Origin: Urinicoccus timonensis
GTDB lineage: Bacteria > Bacillota > Clostridia > Tissierellales > Peptoniphilaceae
Reading direction: 5' to 3'
DNA: 64,000 nt
Assembly (NCBI RefSeq): GCF_900232945.1
Contig: NZ_OCTU01000001.1
Coordinates: forward strand, 43,532 to 107,531
Position 1 is the stretch's first letter; each line of letters opens with the position of its first letter. The translations under genes and the position numbers were made by a program. Positions 39,201-48,412 of the stretch are shown here, piece by piece. The notes under the pieces were generated by a model. The model had not been told where the DNA came from. It did no database searches and saw only the letters and a list, made by a program, of their open reading frames with translations.

Positions 39201-40118
39201 ATGAGTAAAATGTTGAAGGCAGACCTAAGCCTTCTTTTTGTTGCCTTGACCTGGGGACTTTCCTACTACCTAGTGGATATTGTCATGGAGGACCTGAGAG
39301 TTTACGGGCAGAATGCCTACCGGTTTTTTATAGCCTTTGGATTTGCCCTGGTCTTGGGACGGGGCCGGCTGGCACCCTTAAAGGGAGATATTTTAAAACA
39401 TAGTTTTATCATGGGGGCCATCCTATCTTGCGTCTACTTTGGCTCTACCATGGGGGTTAAGTACACCACCCTGTCCAATACAGCCTTTTTGTGCAGCTTG
39501 ATGGTGATCTTTACCCCTATTTTTGCCACCCTCTACTATGGCAAGGCCCCCAGTAAAAAGACAATTTTTTGCGTTATTGTCTCCTTTATCGGGATCGCCT
39601 TTTTGACCCTGGGAGAGGACTTTAAGATCCAGATGTCCACCCTAAAGGGAGACTTGGTATCCATCTTGGCCGCTGTGGCCTATGCCAACCACCTCCTCTA
39701 TACGGAAAGGACCGTGCGAAAATCCCCCCAAGATGCCTTTAGCCTCAGTGCCTACCAATTCCTCTTTGTAGGCTTGATTAACCTGGTCCTGATGGCCATC
39801 TTTGAAAAACCGGGCCTGCCCTCTAGTGGAATGACCTGGTTTGCCCTGATCTTCTTATCGGTTTTCTGTACAGGATTGGCCTTTATCCTCCAAACCTTGG
39901 CCCAAAGAGATACTACGGCCAGCCATGTAGGGGTTATCTTTTCCCTGGAGCCAGTCTTTGCCAGTATTTTTGCCTATATCCTCTTGGGGGAAGTCCTCCT
40001 GCCTAGGGCCTATTTTGGAGCCTTCCTAATGCTGGCCAGTGTCATCCTTATGGAACTACCTGGGAAAAAAGAAAGGCTTAAGACTCAAAACCAGGATGGA
40101 GAAGGAAAAACTGTCTGA
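39201..40118 (+). CDS. DMT-superfamily transporter (EamA)
   Basis: 305 residues with about ten membrane helices in two EamA halves; LSLLFVALTWGLSYYLVDIV at the start and LEPVFASIFAYILLGE in the second half are typical. Start ATG after AGGGGGAG. Such proteins export metabolites or amino acids; substrate unknown. It may be transcribed with the acetyltransferase 20 bp downstream. Confidence 0.9.
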   Translation: MSKMLKADLSLLFVALTWGLSYYLVDIVMEDLRVYGQNAYRFFIAFGFALVLGRGRLAPLKGDILKHSFIMGAILSCVYFGSTMGVKYTTLSNTAFLCSLMVIFTPIFATLYYGKAPSKKTIFCVIVSFIGIAFLTLGEDFKIQMSTLKGDLVSILAAVAYANHLLYTERTVRKSPQDAFSLSAYQFLFVGLINLVLMAIFEKPGLPSSGMTWFALIFLSVFCTGLAFILQTLAQRDTTASHVGVIFSLEPVFASIFAYILLGEVLLPRAYFGAFLMLASVILMELPGKKERLKTQNQDGEGKTV

Positions 40119-40138
40119 AAAATAAAAAGGAGAGAAAA

Positions 40139-41308
40139 ATGGAAATTCGTCAACTAACCCTGAAAGACTTTGACAAGTACCGGGAGATTTCTTACCGGTC
40201 CTACCCCAGCATCCGAGACTTTTCACCCCAAGGCTATCAAGACTACGACCAGTCTGTCCAAGCCTTGATGGAAGGCCAAAATGAAGAACTTTTTTTCGGA
40301 GCCATAGAAGATGGAAAAGTCGTGGGCATCATGCGCCACATCCTCTTTCAAATGAACATCTTCGGCAAGATGGAAGAAGTCGGGGGCTTTGGCTACCTGG
40401 GAGTAGACCCCTTCTACAAGAGACGAGGCATTGCAGGACAACTCCTGGCCTATTTTGAAAAGACAGCCCTGGAAAGAGGCAACCATACCGCCATCCTCCT
40501 GCCCTTTAGGCCAGACTTTTACCACAAGTTTGGCTACGGATTTTTGGGCAAGATGAACCAATACCAAGTCCAAACCAGCTACCTGCCCCAAAAACCCGAC
40601 CAAGTCACCGTGAGAGAGATCAAGGCCCAAGAAGCCCTGACCTTCCGGAAAAATGCCACAGGAGTCCTCCATGGCATGACCCAGGTTCTGGCCATTGAAG
40701 AAGAGGACTTCCAAGACAACTTGAAAAACATCTATATCGGGGCCTTCCTGGACAAAAAACTCATTGCCTATGGAAAATACCACTGGAAATCCCTCAATGA
40801 AGAAAACTATACCCAAAATGCCATTGTCCTTTCCGACCTCTTGTCCATCCATCCCCTGGGAATCCAGGGAGTCTTGAGCCATCTAAGGGCCCAATCGGAC
40901 CAAGCCCGGTATGTGGACTTTTTCAGCCATCAAAAAAACCTGGAACAAATCCTCAATAACCCCACCGACCAGTCCCACCACTACTTTGCCAATGGCTACA
41001 TCCAGACCAACATCCAAGCCATTGGACTGATGGCCAAGATCTTAGACCCCTGTGCCTTTTACCAGGCCCACTACCAAGACCAAGGGGCCATTGAAATTCG
41101 AACAGAGGACAAGGTCTACCGGACAGGGACCAACCCCAAATATAGCTTCTACCTGCCCCAAGCCTGCCTGGCCCCCTTACTTTTTAAAGAAATCTCCTTT
41201 CGACAATTCCTAGACCTAGGCCTGGCCCAAGCAGGCCCGGACGACCTTAAGGCCCTGGAAGAAATCTTCCCAGGGGGCTATACCATCTACAACAACGCCG
41301 ATTTTTAA
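40139..41308 (+). CDS. Eis-like GNAT acetyltransferase
   Basis: 389 residues, ATG after AAGGAGAG. The N-terminal GNAT domain has VGGFGYLGVDPFYKRRGIAG, the acetyl-CoA pyrophosphate loop, then LPFRPDFYHKFGYGF. The second GNAT-like half and an SCP2-like C-terminal domain fit the length and pattern of Eis/YitI-type proteins. The family acetylates amines, in some members aminoglycosides. Substrate here is unknown. Confidence 0.85.
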   Translation: MEIRQLTLKDFDKYREISYRSYPSIRDFSPQGYQDYDQSVQALMEGQNEELFFGAIEDGKVVGIMRHILFQMNIFGKMEEVGGFGYLGVDPFYKRRGIAGQLLAYFEKTALERGNHTAILLPFRPDFYHKFGYGFLGKMNQYQVQTSYLPQKPDQVTVREIKAQEALTFRKNATGVLHGMTQVLAIEEEDFQDNLKNIYIGAFLDKKLIAYGKYHWKSLNEENYTQNAIVLSDLLSIHPLGIQGVLSHLRAQSDQARYVDFFSHQKNLEQILNNPTDQSHHYFANGYIQTNIQAIGLMAKILDPCAFYQAHYQDQGAIEIRTEDKVYRTGTNPKYSFYLPQACLAPLLFKEISFRQFLDLGLAQAGPDDLKALEEIFPGGYTIYNNADF

Positions 41309-41413
41309 GACAAGATAAAGAAAAGTCAAAGAATGTCAAAACCCCTTTTCAGGCCATAAAGATTGGGGTAAAATAAGCTTGTAAGACAAACCTGTAAAAT
41401 AAGGAGGAAGCTT

Positions 41414-41881
41414 ATGATTACAATGGAAAAAATTGACTATGTTATGGCAGCTACAGGAAAAAGCTATGAAGAAGTCCGCCAAGCTCTTTTAGATGTAGAC
41501 GGAGATGCAGACCAAGCCATTGAAAACCTCAAGGCAGGTCAAGGAAGTTTCAAGGACCAAGACATCTTTAACCAAGAAGATAGAGAAGAAAAGCAAGAAA
41601 ATACAAGCCGTGACAATGTCCAAGACTTTGTAGACCAAGTAGTCCAAGCCATTAAAGACATTTGGCACAGGGGAAATGCCAGCCGACTGGTGGTAGAAAA
41701 CAGCAAGGGCGACACCGTTTTAAGCCTCAGCTTAAACGTATCTGCCATTGCCTTTGTCATCGAACCCCTAATCGGCATCATTGGCCTGGGAGCTACCGTC
41801 ATTACCAGCTACAATATCAAAATCTATATGGACAATGGGGACATTATCGACATCAAAGAATACATCGGCTTAAAAAAATAA
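41414..41881 (+). CDS. DUF4342 protein with UBA-like N-terminus
   Basis: 155 residues, ATG after AAGGAGG. Residues 1-45 (IDYVMAATGKSYEEVRQALL, DVDGDADQAIENL) look like a UBA/TS-N helical domain; a hydrophilic linker follows; residues about 80-150 with LVVENSKGDTVLSLSLNVSA and a hydrophobic FVIEPLIGIIGLGATVI match DUF4342. Function unknown. It ends with a terminator. Confidence 0.8.
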   Translation: MITMEKIDYVMAATGKSYEEVRQALLDVDGDADQAIENLKAGQGSFKDQDIFNQEDREEKQENTSRDNVQDFVDQVVQAIKDIWHRGNASRLVVENSKGDTVLSLSLNVSAIAFVIEPLIGIIGLGATVITSYNIKIYMDNGDIIDIKEYIGLKK

Positions 41882-41900
41882 GCCTATTACCTACAGGACC

Positions 41901-41938
41901 AAAGCGACTTTTGAATGAATCTTCAGAAGTCGCTTTTT
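41901..41938 (+). terminator. Terminator after the DUF4342 gene
   Basis: AAAGCGACTT (41901-41910) and AAGTCGCTTT (41927-41936), inner TGAA/TTCA pairing, then T-run. Confidence 0.9.
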
Positions 41939-42036
41939 TAGTGGACCTTTAGCCCCAGTCATAGTAAAATAAGCAATAAGATACAATAAGTCACCGGACC
42001 ACAGACCCGGAATCCAATCAATAAAGGAGCAAGCCC

Positions 42037-43383
42037 TTGGCTAAAAAATTAAAAGAAGTAACCATAGAAAGAACCCAATATCCCAATCTGTCCCTGGCCA
42101 AAGACCAAGACCAAAACTTTCGCTTCAAGGGAGGTCTTCCCGGCCAAAAAGTGGAGATCATCCCCATGAAAAGACGGCCCAACTACACCCGGGCCAAAAT
42201 TAGACAAATCCTGGAAGATGCCCCCTATGAGACCGACCCCGGCTGCCCGGCCCATGGCCGGTGTGGTGGCTGCATCTACCAAAAAACCCCCTATGAAATC
42301 CAACACGCCATCAAGGAAGCCCAGCTAAAAGACCTCTACCAAGACTATTGGACCCAAGACAGTCGCTTGGAAGAAGCCGTAGACCACAAGCACTACCGCA
42401 ATAAAATGGAATACACCTTTGGCGACCAAGTCAAGGGAGGTCCCCTGGTTTTAGGCCTCCATCGCCGCTTCCATATGCACGAAATTGTTGACACCACAGG
42501 ATGTCGGATTGCTCCGGAAGACTTCGAAACAATCCGAGCCTATACCCAAAACTTTTACCGGGAAAGAAAAGTCCCCTACTACCATCGGATGGCCAAGAAA
42601 GGCACCCTCCGCCACCTGGTCTTGAGAAAAAGCTTCCGAGAAAAAAGGATCATGGTCAACCTGGTCACCCGGTCTCAGGGAGAAATCTACCTGGAAGACT
42701 ATATCCGAGGCTTGGAGGACCTAGACCTGGACTGCACCATCTCCTCCATCTACCACACCATCAACGACCAGGCTGGAGATGCCGTCATCTGCGACCAGCT
42801 CATCCATGTTAAAGGAGACGACGGCATCCATGAAAAACTCCTGGGCCTGGACTTTAAAATCACCCCCTTTTCCTTCTTCCAACCCAACCCCCTGGGAGTG
42901 GAAAAAATCTACCAAAAAGCCCTGGACTATGCCGGCCAAACCCAGGGAAAATCCATCTTTGACCTCTATTCCGGCACAGGAACCCTGGCCCAAATCCTGG
43001 CCAGCCAAGCCCAAAGCGTCTATGCCGTGGAAATCGTCCAAGACGCCGTAGACAATGCCAGGGAAATGGCCAAGAAAAACAAGTTGGATAATATAACCTT
43101 TGTCTGTGATGATGTGGGAAAAGCCCTGGAAGACTACCAAGGCCAGGTGGACACCATCCTGGTAGACCCGCCGAGAGTGGGCCTCTTGCCCCAGGCCATG
43201 AAAAACATCCTCAAGGCCCAGGCTCAAAAAATCGTCTACATCTCCTGTAACCCCAAGACCCAAAAAGACAACCTGGACCAATTCGTGGAAAATGGCTACC
43301 GGGTGGAAAAACTCTGCGCCTTTGACCAGTTCCCGGGAACAGTCCATATAGAATCAGTGGTTCTTCTTGAGAAAATAAAATAA
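42037..43383 (+). CDS. rlmD: 23S rRNA uracil-5-methyltransferase (RumA/RlmD/TrmA type); island integration target
   Basis: 448 residues, TTG start with AAAGGAG. CPAHGRCGGCIYQ gives the Fe-S cluster cysteines; FDLYSGTGTLAQILA binds SAM; VDPPRVGL and ISCNPKTQKDN carry the catalytic Cys. It makes 5-methyluridine in 23S rRNA. The body is GC-rich, but the last 11 codons (ESVVLLEKIK and stop, from about 43351) are AT-rich and occur again at 57998-58030, so the gene's end appears to have been replaced by mobile DNA while keeping the protein intact. Confidence 0.93.
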   Translation: MAKKLKEVTIERTQYPNLSLAKDQDQNFRFKGGLPGQKVEIIPMKRRPNYTRAKIRQILEDAPYETDPGCPAHGRCGGCIYQKTPYEIQHAIKEAQLKDLYQDYWTQDSRLEEAVDHKHYRNKMEYTFGDQVKGGPLVLGLHRRFHMHEIVDTTGCRIAPEDFETIRAYTQNFYRERKVPYYHRMAKKGTLRHLVLRKSFREKRIMVNLVTRSQGEIYLEDYIRGLEDLDLDCTISSIYHTINDQAGDAVICDQLIHVKGDDGIHEKLLGLDFKITPFSFFQPNPLGVEKIYQKALDYAGQTQGKSIFDLYSGTGTLAQILASQAQSVYAVEIVQDAVDNAREMAKKNKLDNITFVCDDVGKALEDYQGQVDTILVDPPRVGLLPQAMKNILKAQAQKIVYISCNPKTQKDNLDQFVENGYRVEKLCAFDQFPGTVHIESVVLLEKIK

Positions 43384-43529
43384 ATTTTTAAAAGCAAGCA
43401 GATCCGTAAAGGGTCTGTTTTTAATATAAGTGGTAATGGTATACTATAAATATGATTATTAATTTATAGTCTCAAATTTTTTATAGACGAATGCTATAAA
43501 ATAAAATAATTTAATAGATTTCAAATAAT
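43351..43529 (+). repeat. Left direct repeat (R1): rlmD end, terminator and promoter
   Basis: Begins GAATCAGT inside rlmD and runs through CTTCTTGAGAAAATAAAATAA, the hairpin CAGATCC-GTAAA-GGGTCTG (43399-43417) with T-run, a TATACT -10 (43440-43445) and a tail ending near ATAGATTTCAAA. It aligns along about 175 bp with R2 at 57998-58172. Left att-like boundary of the accretion island. Confidence 0.8.
43399..43422 (+). terminator. Terminator of rlmD
   Basis: CAGATCC (43399-43405), loop GTAAA, GGGTCTG (43411-43417), five T. The same terminator occurs in R2 and R3. Confidence 0.85.
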
Positions 43530-43610
43530 TAAATTAAACTCCCTATCAGATGTTTTGCTAACGCTATCTAGTCTTTATGGGAATCTAGCTTAAGGAGTGT
43601 TGTATTTTAA

Positions 43611-44129
43611 ATGAAAAATAAAAACAGGAAACATTTAATAATAGTGACTTTAATGATAGGATTGATATTTATAACTGCTTGTTCTAGAGAAAAAAATGTT
43701 AAAAGTGAAGAGTTTCATTTGTTTAAAGAAGAGATGTCATCAAATAAAAAAATAGGTGAGATTCAAATAAAATTTTTAAGACCATCCTTATATATTAATT
43801 TTGTTACATCTGAAAATTTTGAAATTAATGATGTAAAAAAAGTAATAGATAAATTAAAGCCATTCATAAATACCAATCACATGGATGAAATTGCAAGCAA
43901 ATATTGGGCAAAAGATACAAAAGTATCTACTGTATATACCTCTTTTTATAATGGGAAAATAGATAAGAATGACACAAGAAAGAATCTCGTGTACAGCATA
44001 TATACAAATTACTATAAAACTCATGTTGTTGATGATAATCCTTTAAATATAGATGCTTATAGCACATGGTTTATAGAAGTTGATGGGAACGAATATCAAC
44101 TTGAGGATTACTTAGACGGAAATCATTAA
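43611..44129 (+). CDS. Hypothetical lipoprotein
   Basis: 172 residues. A basic N-terminus, hydrophobic stretch IIVTLMIGLIFITAC and Cys in a lipobox (ITAC) make it a lipoprotein. The rest (FEINDVKKVIDKLKPFINTN, STWFIEVDGNEYQLEDYL) matches no family I know. AAGGAG lies 13 bases upstream. It is the first gene in the island, possibly driven by the promoter in R1. Confidence 0.65.
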   Translation: MKNKNRKHLIIVTLMIGLIFITACSREKNVKSEEFHLFKEEMSSNKKIGEIQIKFLRPSLYINFVTSENFEINDVKKVIDKLKPFINTNHMDEIASKYWAKDTKVSTVYTSFYNGKIDKNDTRKNLVYSIYTNYYKTHVVDDNPLNIDAYSTWFIEVDGNEYQLEDYLDGNH

Positions 44130-44270
44130 ATAATACCTCCTCTTTGTCTAGCTATTAATTTTTGAGGTAGTCGAAATAGACAACTAATTATATATAATTA
44201 GTTTGGAAAATTATATAAGAAATAGAAGATTTGAAAATAGATTTAAATGTGTTTTATAATACTTAACAGT

Positions 44271-44314
44271 ACCCGACACGTCTTTTAGTATAATGCGAAC
44301 CAAGTCGGGTCTTT
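44271..44314 (+). terminator. Inverted repeat, possible terminator
   Basis: ACCCGAC (44271-44277) and GTCGGGT (44304-44310) pair over 7 bp around a 26-nt loop, then CTTTTGG. The loop itself has a TATAAT. The area 44130-44538 otherwise holds no gene; a 19-codon frame at 44454-44513 (MLKSMGWYGWRIDEFQLDI) may be a phage-gene scrap. Confidence 0.45.
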
Positions 44315-44538
44315 TGGTTATAAGAAGAAATAATGTGAAGAAATCTCACTAATCTCCCACAAATGTAAGCAAGCAAGTAAAAATTTTATTGTTTTATAGA
44401 ATAGAATAATAGATGAATTCATAAATTAAAATAGATTTGATGGTTTACCTAAGATGCTTAAAAGCATGGGGTGGTATGGATGGAGAATAGATGAATTTCA
44501 GTTAGATATATAAAAAGAAAGAATATGTAGTTAAATAG

Positions 44539-44581
44539 TAGTCTTTTGGGGTTTGATTTTAAATCCTAAAAGACTATTTTT
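44539..44581 (+). terminator. Long hairpin with T-run
   Basis: TAGTCTTTT (44539-44547) pairs perfectly with AAAAGACTA (44568-44576), and GGGTTT with AAATCC inside; T-run follows. It ends whatever transcript crosses the empty region. Confidence 0.8.
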
Positions 44582-44682
44582 GTGCTCATAATGATTTATG
44601 AGAATAAACATATGAAAATTCATATTATTAATTCATTTTATTAGGTCTTAGATTAATTGAAATATAAAGAGGATGATTTTAA

Positions 44683-44711
44683 TTGTCTTACGTTTAGCAA
44701 TGTGGTATAAT
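44683..44711 (+). promoter_or_regulatory. Promoter of the DUF3796-XRE-M23 module
   Basis: TTGTCT (44683-44688), 17-bp spacer, TATAAT (44706-44711) with upstream TGTGG; start codon at 44752 after AAAGGAG. Confidence 0.7.
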
Positions 44712-44751
44712 TTCATCAAAATGATAGAAATACACCACAAAGGAGTAAACT

Positions 44752-45117
44752 ATGAATAAATATAAACTAATTTATGGATCCCTAGGGTTGTTATCAGCGT
44801 TAGGAATTTTAGGGGCCTATATAGAGAATAAACTTTTTTTATGTTTTTTTGCATTTTTAATACATTTCAAATATCTATTTATTGATATTGACGAGATGTT
44901 GGAAGACTACACAAATAAATCTGCCGCATTTTCATTTTTTGCTGGAAATTTAGTTTTTGTAATAATAAGCCTATATAAATTTTTTGTCCTAAATTATGGA
45001 TTATATGAATCTTTTATATTTGCCTTAATACTAGCTTGGACTATATCGATTTTTGTATATACGATATTAATTATAATTTATGAGTTTAGAGAAAAGCTAG
45101 GTATGAGAAATGATTGA
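44752..45117 (+). CDS. Small membrane protein, DUF3796-like
   Basis: 121 residues with four membrane helices (LIYGSLGLLSALGILGAYIE; FAGNLVFVIISLYKFFVL; FIFALILAWTISIFVYTILI). The length, topology and overlap with a 66-residue XRE regulator match DUF3796/YozG-type pairs in Firmicutes. It may sense membrane state or sequester the regulator; function is not known. Confidence 0.6.
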   Translation: MNKYKLIYGSLGLLSALGILGAYIENKLFLCFFAFLIHFKYLFIDIDEMLEDYTNKSAAFSFFAGNLVFVIISLYKFFVLNYGLYESFIFALILAWTISIFVYTILIIIYEFREKLGMRND

Positions 45118-45310
45118 AAATAGAATAAAAGAATATAGGGCAAAGTATAATTTTACACAAGCTGATTTGGCGAAATTAGTGGGTGTTAGAAGAGAAACTA
45201 TAGGAAATTTAGAGAATGGCCGTTATAATCCATCTTTGGAATTGGCTTGGAATATTGCCAAGATATTTAATGTGAGTATTGAAGATATTTTTAACGTTAT
45301 AGATGAATAG
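45110..45310 (+). CDS. Small XRE-family regulator (YozG-like)
   Basis: 66 residues, overlapping the membrane protein gene by 8 bases. A single HTH: NRIKEYRAKYNFTQADLAKL then VGVRRETIGNLENGRYNPSL. Probably regulates its own module. Confidence 0.9.
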   Translation: MIENRIKEYRAKYNFTQADLAKLVGVRRETIGNLENGRYNPSLELAWNIAKIFNVSIEDIFNVIDE

Positions 45311-45319
45311 GGGATATTT

Positions 45320-46201
45320 ATGAGGATTTTTATTAAACTAGCATCATATCTTAAATGGGTAGGATTATTTGGTTTCTTCGGATTTGTTTTTGATAGTCAA
45401 TTATGGAAAATTTTATGGGGATTTTGGATATTTGGTTTTTTTGAGTTATTATTTACTTTGCCAATTTTCATTCAATCTTTAGGACAACTTTTTGCAATGT
45501 TCGCTATTCCGTTAAAAAACAATCCTGTCCCTAGTGTTTCAAATTATAAAAGCGGTATTCAGTACTCCTTACCCTTCAAAGGGAAATGGACAGTAGTTAA
45601 TGGGGGTGTGGATAAGGAATTATCACACTCTTGGAGTATTAACGCTCAAAGATATGCTTATGACTTCATAAAGTTAGATGACAAACTAAAGAGTTATAAT
45701 GGGGACAGAAAAAAACTAGAAAATTATTATTGTTATCAAAGGGATATAATAGCTCCAGCAGACGGTATAGTAGTTGAAGTATCTAATAAATGCAAAGATA
45801 GTAAGATTATGTGGAATAATTCTACAGACCCTTTAATAAGAGATATCAGAGGAAATTACATTGTAATCAAACATATGGAGAATGAGTATTCTCTAATTTG
45901 CCATATAAAGCCAAATAGCTTTTTAGTAAAAAAAGGCGATACAGTAAAAAGATATCAAAAATTAGCCGAGTGTGGAAATTCAGGCAATACAACGGAACCT
46001 CATATACATTTTCATGTACAAAATAGAAAAGGCTTTGTACTATCAGCTGGACTTCCGATTGAGTTTAAAGACATAAAAGTAGATAAAATAGAAGATTATA
46101 ATAGGTATGATTCAAGACAAATTAATTCGGGTTTTGACTATTCTATGTATAAAGGAAAATATATTCATAGGGGGCAAATTGTGAGTAATATTTTAGAATA
46201 A
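45320..46201 (+). CDS. Membrane-anchored M23 (LytM-like) peptidase
   Basis: 293 residues. Two or three N-terminal hydrophobic helices (about 5-75) precede a peptidase domain: SHSWSINAQRYAYDFI contains the Asp ligand, IAPADGIVVEVSN follows, and EPHIHFHVQ gives the HxH motif; HIKPNSFLVKKGDTV is the usual core. The first His of the canonical HxxxD is Tyr here, as in some M23 subfamilies, so zinc binding should be checked. It probably cuts peptidoglycan cross-links. It follows the XRE gene by 9 bp. Confidence 0.85.
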   Translation: MRIFIKLASYLKWVGLFGFFGFVFDSQLWKILWGFWIFGFFELLFTLPIFIQSLGQLFAMFAIPLKNNPVPSVSNYKSGIQYSLPFKGKWTVVNGGVDKELSHSWSINAQRYAYDFIKLDDKLKSYNGDRKKLENYYCYQRDIIAPADGIVVEVSNKCKDSKIMWNNSTDPLIRDIRGNYIVIKHMENEYSLICHIKPNSFLVKKGDTVKRYQKLAECGNSGNTTEPHIHFHVQNRKGFVLSAGLPIEFKDIKVDKIEDYNRYDSRQINSGFDYSMYKGKYIHRGQIVSNILE

Positions 46202-46228
46202 ATTTACTATCAAAAATTTATATAGATA

Positions 46229-46297
46229 TATTTCCACATACGAGACTTTTGAGAAATTTCAAATTTTATCAATACTGACCACTCAAGCCATGTGGAA
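46229..46297. repeat. 69-nt dispersed repeat, copy A
   Basis: Core AATACTGACCACTCAAGCCA ends with TGTGGAA. Same length and layout as copies at 48706-48774 and 63250-63318. Lies just after the M23 gene. TTTCCACATA near its start and ATGTGGAA at its end are complementary. Confidence 0.7.
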
Positions 46298-46449
46298 GCG
46301 GTGGCGTTGATGTCAAGGTAATAAAATTAAGTAAAATCAAATTAACAGACTTCTAGGATGATAAGAAATCTTAGAAATCATTATTTTTTAAAATATATTG
46401 TGAAGAAATATTAATAAAATTTTTCATAACAAAGATTTACTGAAACTGA

Positions 46450-46671
46450 CTCTTAAAAATAGCCAATGGAGGACATCCAGTTCTAGGATGGATGATGGAT
46501 AATATCTTCATACGAACTGATCCTGCTGGAAATATAAAAGCAGATAAGGAAAAATCTACTGAGAAGATAGATGGAGTAATTGCTACAATCATGGCCCTTG
46601 ATAGGGCTATAAGGTGTGGTAATGATACAAGTGAATCTGTATACGACGACAGAGGGATAATAGTTTTCTAA
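46450..46671 (+). pseudogene. Phage terminase large subunit, C-terminal remnant
   Basis: The frame reads ANGGHPVLGWMMDNIFIRTD, then PAGNIKADKEKSTEKIDGV, TIMALDRAIRCGN and YDDRGIIVF before TAA. This is the conserved end of large terminase proteins of siphovirus-type prophages. The rest of the gene is missing. The portal remnant at 48.4-48.7 kb is the next gene of a normal prophage. Confidence 0.85.
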
Positions 46672-46713
46672 ATTGGGTATATATTTTAAAATATTATAGG
46701 GAGGTACAGATAA

Positions 46714-46787
46714 ATGATTAATACAAATAGTTTTCTAAATAACTAAGAGAGGAAAAGAAATCCTCTCAAAAAAGTATAGGAGGATTT
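46714..46787 (+). promoter_or_regulatory. Leader peptide and competing hairpins before the ABC-F gene
   Basis: A leader ORF of 10 codons (MINTNSFLNN, 46714-46746) with GGGAGG upstream precedes GAGAGGA (46747-46753), which pairs with TCCTCTC (46761-46767). AAATCCTC (46758-46765) is the exact complement of GAGGATTT (46780-46787), which contains the ABC-F Shine-Dalgarno site. The two hairpins exclude each other, the layout of an attenuator as seen before many antibiotic-resistance ABC-F and erm genes. Confidence 0.7.
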
Positions 46788-48390
46788 ATGATATATATAA
46801 AAAACTTAATAAAAACTTTGCCAGATAGAAGACTATTTGAAATTGATAGTTTATCAATAGATGAAAATGATAAGATAGCCTTAATAGGTGAGAATGGAAC
46901 GGGTAAAACTACTCTTTTAAGAATAATATTAGGCTTAGATAAAGACTATACTGGTCAAGTAAGAGTGGATAGAGAACTGGGTTATTTATTAAATTATGAT
47001 GTTAAAGTCAACGACTTTTCTGATGAAATCTATTCTAGATCACAGCTAAGTATTGATGGTAACTATAGTCCAGGAGAGGCACAAAGATTAAAGCTAACAG
47101 GTATATTATCTGATAGTTTTAAATTTCTATTAATAGATGAGCCTACATCTCACTTAGACTTAAATCAAAAGGAAGAACTTATAAAAAAAGCTAAATTCAA
47201 GAAAAGTTGGATATCTTCTAATTTCCCATGATCGTGATTTCATAAATAAAACTTGTAAAAAGATTTTAGAATTAAAGAACGGAAAAATTGAAGAATATAA
47301 TGGAGACTACAAATTCTATCTTGAAGAAAGAGAAAAAAGACTTAAGTTTAAAGAAAAAGAGTATTCGAATTTTATAAAAGAAAAAAGAAGACTTGAAAAT
47401 TTAGCTAGCAATATAAAAGACCAATCATCAAAAGTAAGAACCACGCCTAAAAGGATGGGAAACTCAGAAGCAAGACTCCATAAAATGGGCGATCAAGAAA
47501 ACAAGAAAAAACTAGATAAACAAGTAAAATCTGTAGAATCCAGAATAGATCAACTAGAAGTAAAAGAAAAACCTAAAGAAGAAACAGAAATACAACTATC
47601 CATTCCAGATAATAAACAACTTCACTCTAAAATCTTGATAAGAGGAGAAAATCTAAATAAAGAGTTTGGAAATAAGATTTTATTTGAAAAATCTAACTTT
47701 CAAATACAAAACAATTCTAAAACAGCTCTTATAGGAGAAAATGGAAGTGGAAAAACCACCCTTTTAAACATGATTCTAAATCAAGAAAATGTATGGGTGC
47801 ATCCAAATCTTAAAATAGGTTATTTTAGTCAAATGAGTGATATTTTAGAAGAAGACGCTGATATCTTAGCAAATGTAATAAATACGTCTATATATGATGA
47901 AACAATGACTAGGATTGTTCTTGCAAGATTAGGATTTAAGACTAATGATGTCTACAAGATTGTAAGTATTTTAAGTGATGGAGAAAAAGCCAAGGTAAAA
48001 TTGGCTAAAATATTAACATCTGATTTTAACTATCTTATTTTTGATGAACCAACAAACTTTTTAGATATAAATGCTATAGAAAGCTTGGAAAATCTATTGA
48101 AATCTTATGATAGACCATTTATATTTGTAAGCCATGATGAGGAGTTTATAAATAACCTAGCAGATACACTTTTAATTATAGAAGATAAAAAAACTAAAAA
48201 TTTTAAAGGTAATTTATCACAATATAAAAATAGAAATAAGAAGAAAATAAATGGTAAGGAGAGTAATAGTTTATTACTTGATTTTAGAATATCTTCCATA
48301 AGTTCTAGACTAGCAATGGAGATACCTAAAGAGGAAAGAAAAAAACTAGAGGAAGAATATAATAAGCTCATTGAAGAAAGAAAAAAATAA
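46788..48390 (+). pseudogene. ABC-F ribosome-protection-type ATPase, one frameshift
   Basis: The first frame (46788-47231) holds Walker A IGENGTGKTT, signature YSPGEAQR and LIDEPTSHLD. It then runs off-frame at KKSWISSNFP. From 47209 another frame continues without stop: GYLLISHDRDFINKT, a Lys/Glu-rich linker with RTTPKRMGNSEARLHKMG, then the second ATPase IGENGSGKTT, LSDGEKAKV, IFDEPTNFLD. One base too many near 47195-47209 breaks the gene; repaired it would have about 534 codons. No membrane domains, so ABC-F. The linker resembles Vga/Msr-type antibiotic-resistance factors. Drug class cannot be told. Confidence 0.85.
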
Positions 48391-48412
48391 ATTTTAGCAT
48401 CTACAAAAGTAG

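Noticed and set aside
40223..40882. Minus-strand open frame of 219 codons
   Set aside because: Antisense of the Eis-like gene; repetitive hydrophobic/acidic composition from codon bias, no RBS.
42721..43347. Minus-strand open frame of 208 codons
   Set aside because: Antisense of rlmD with VFH/GLG-rich composition typical of shadow frames.
44454..44513. 19-codon frame MLKSMGWYGWRIDEFQLDI as a gene
   Set aside because: Too short, no RBS; mentioned only as a possible phage scrap.
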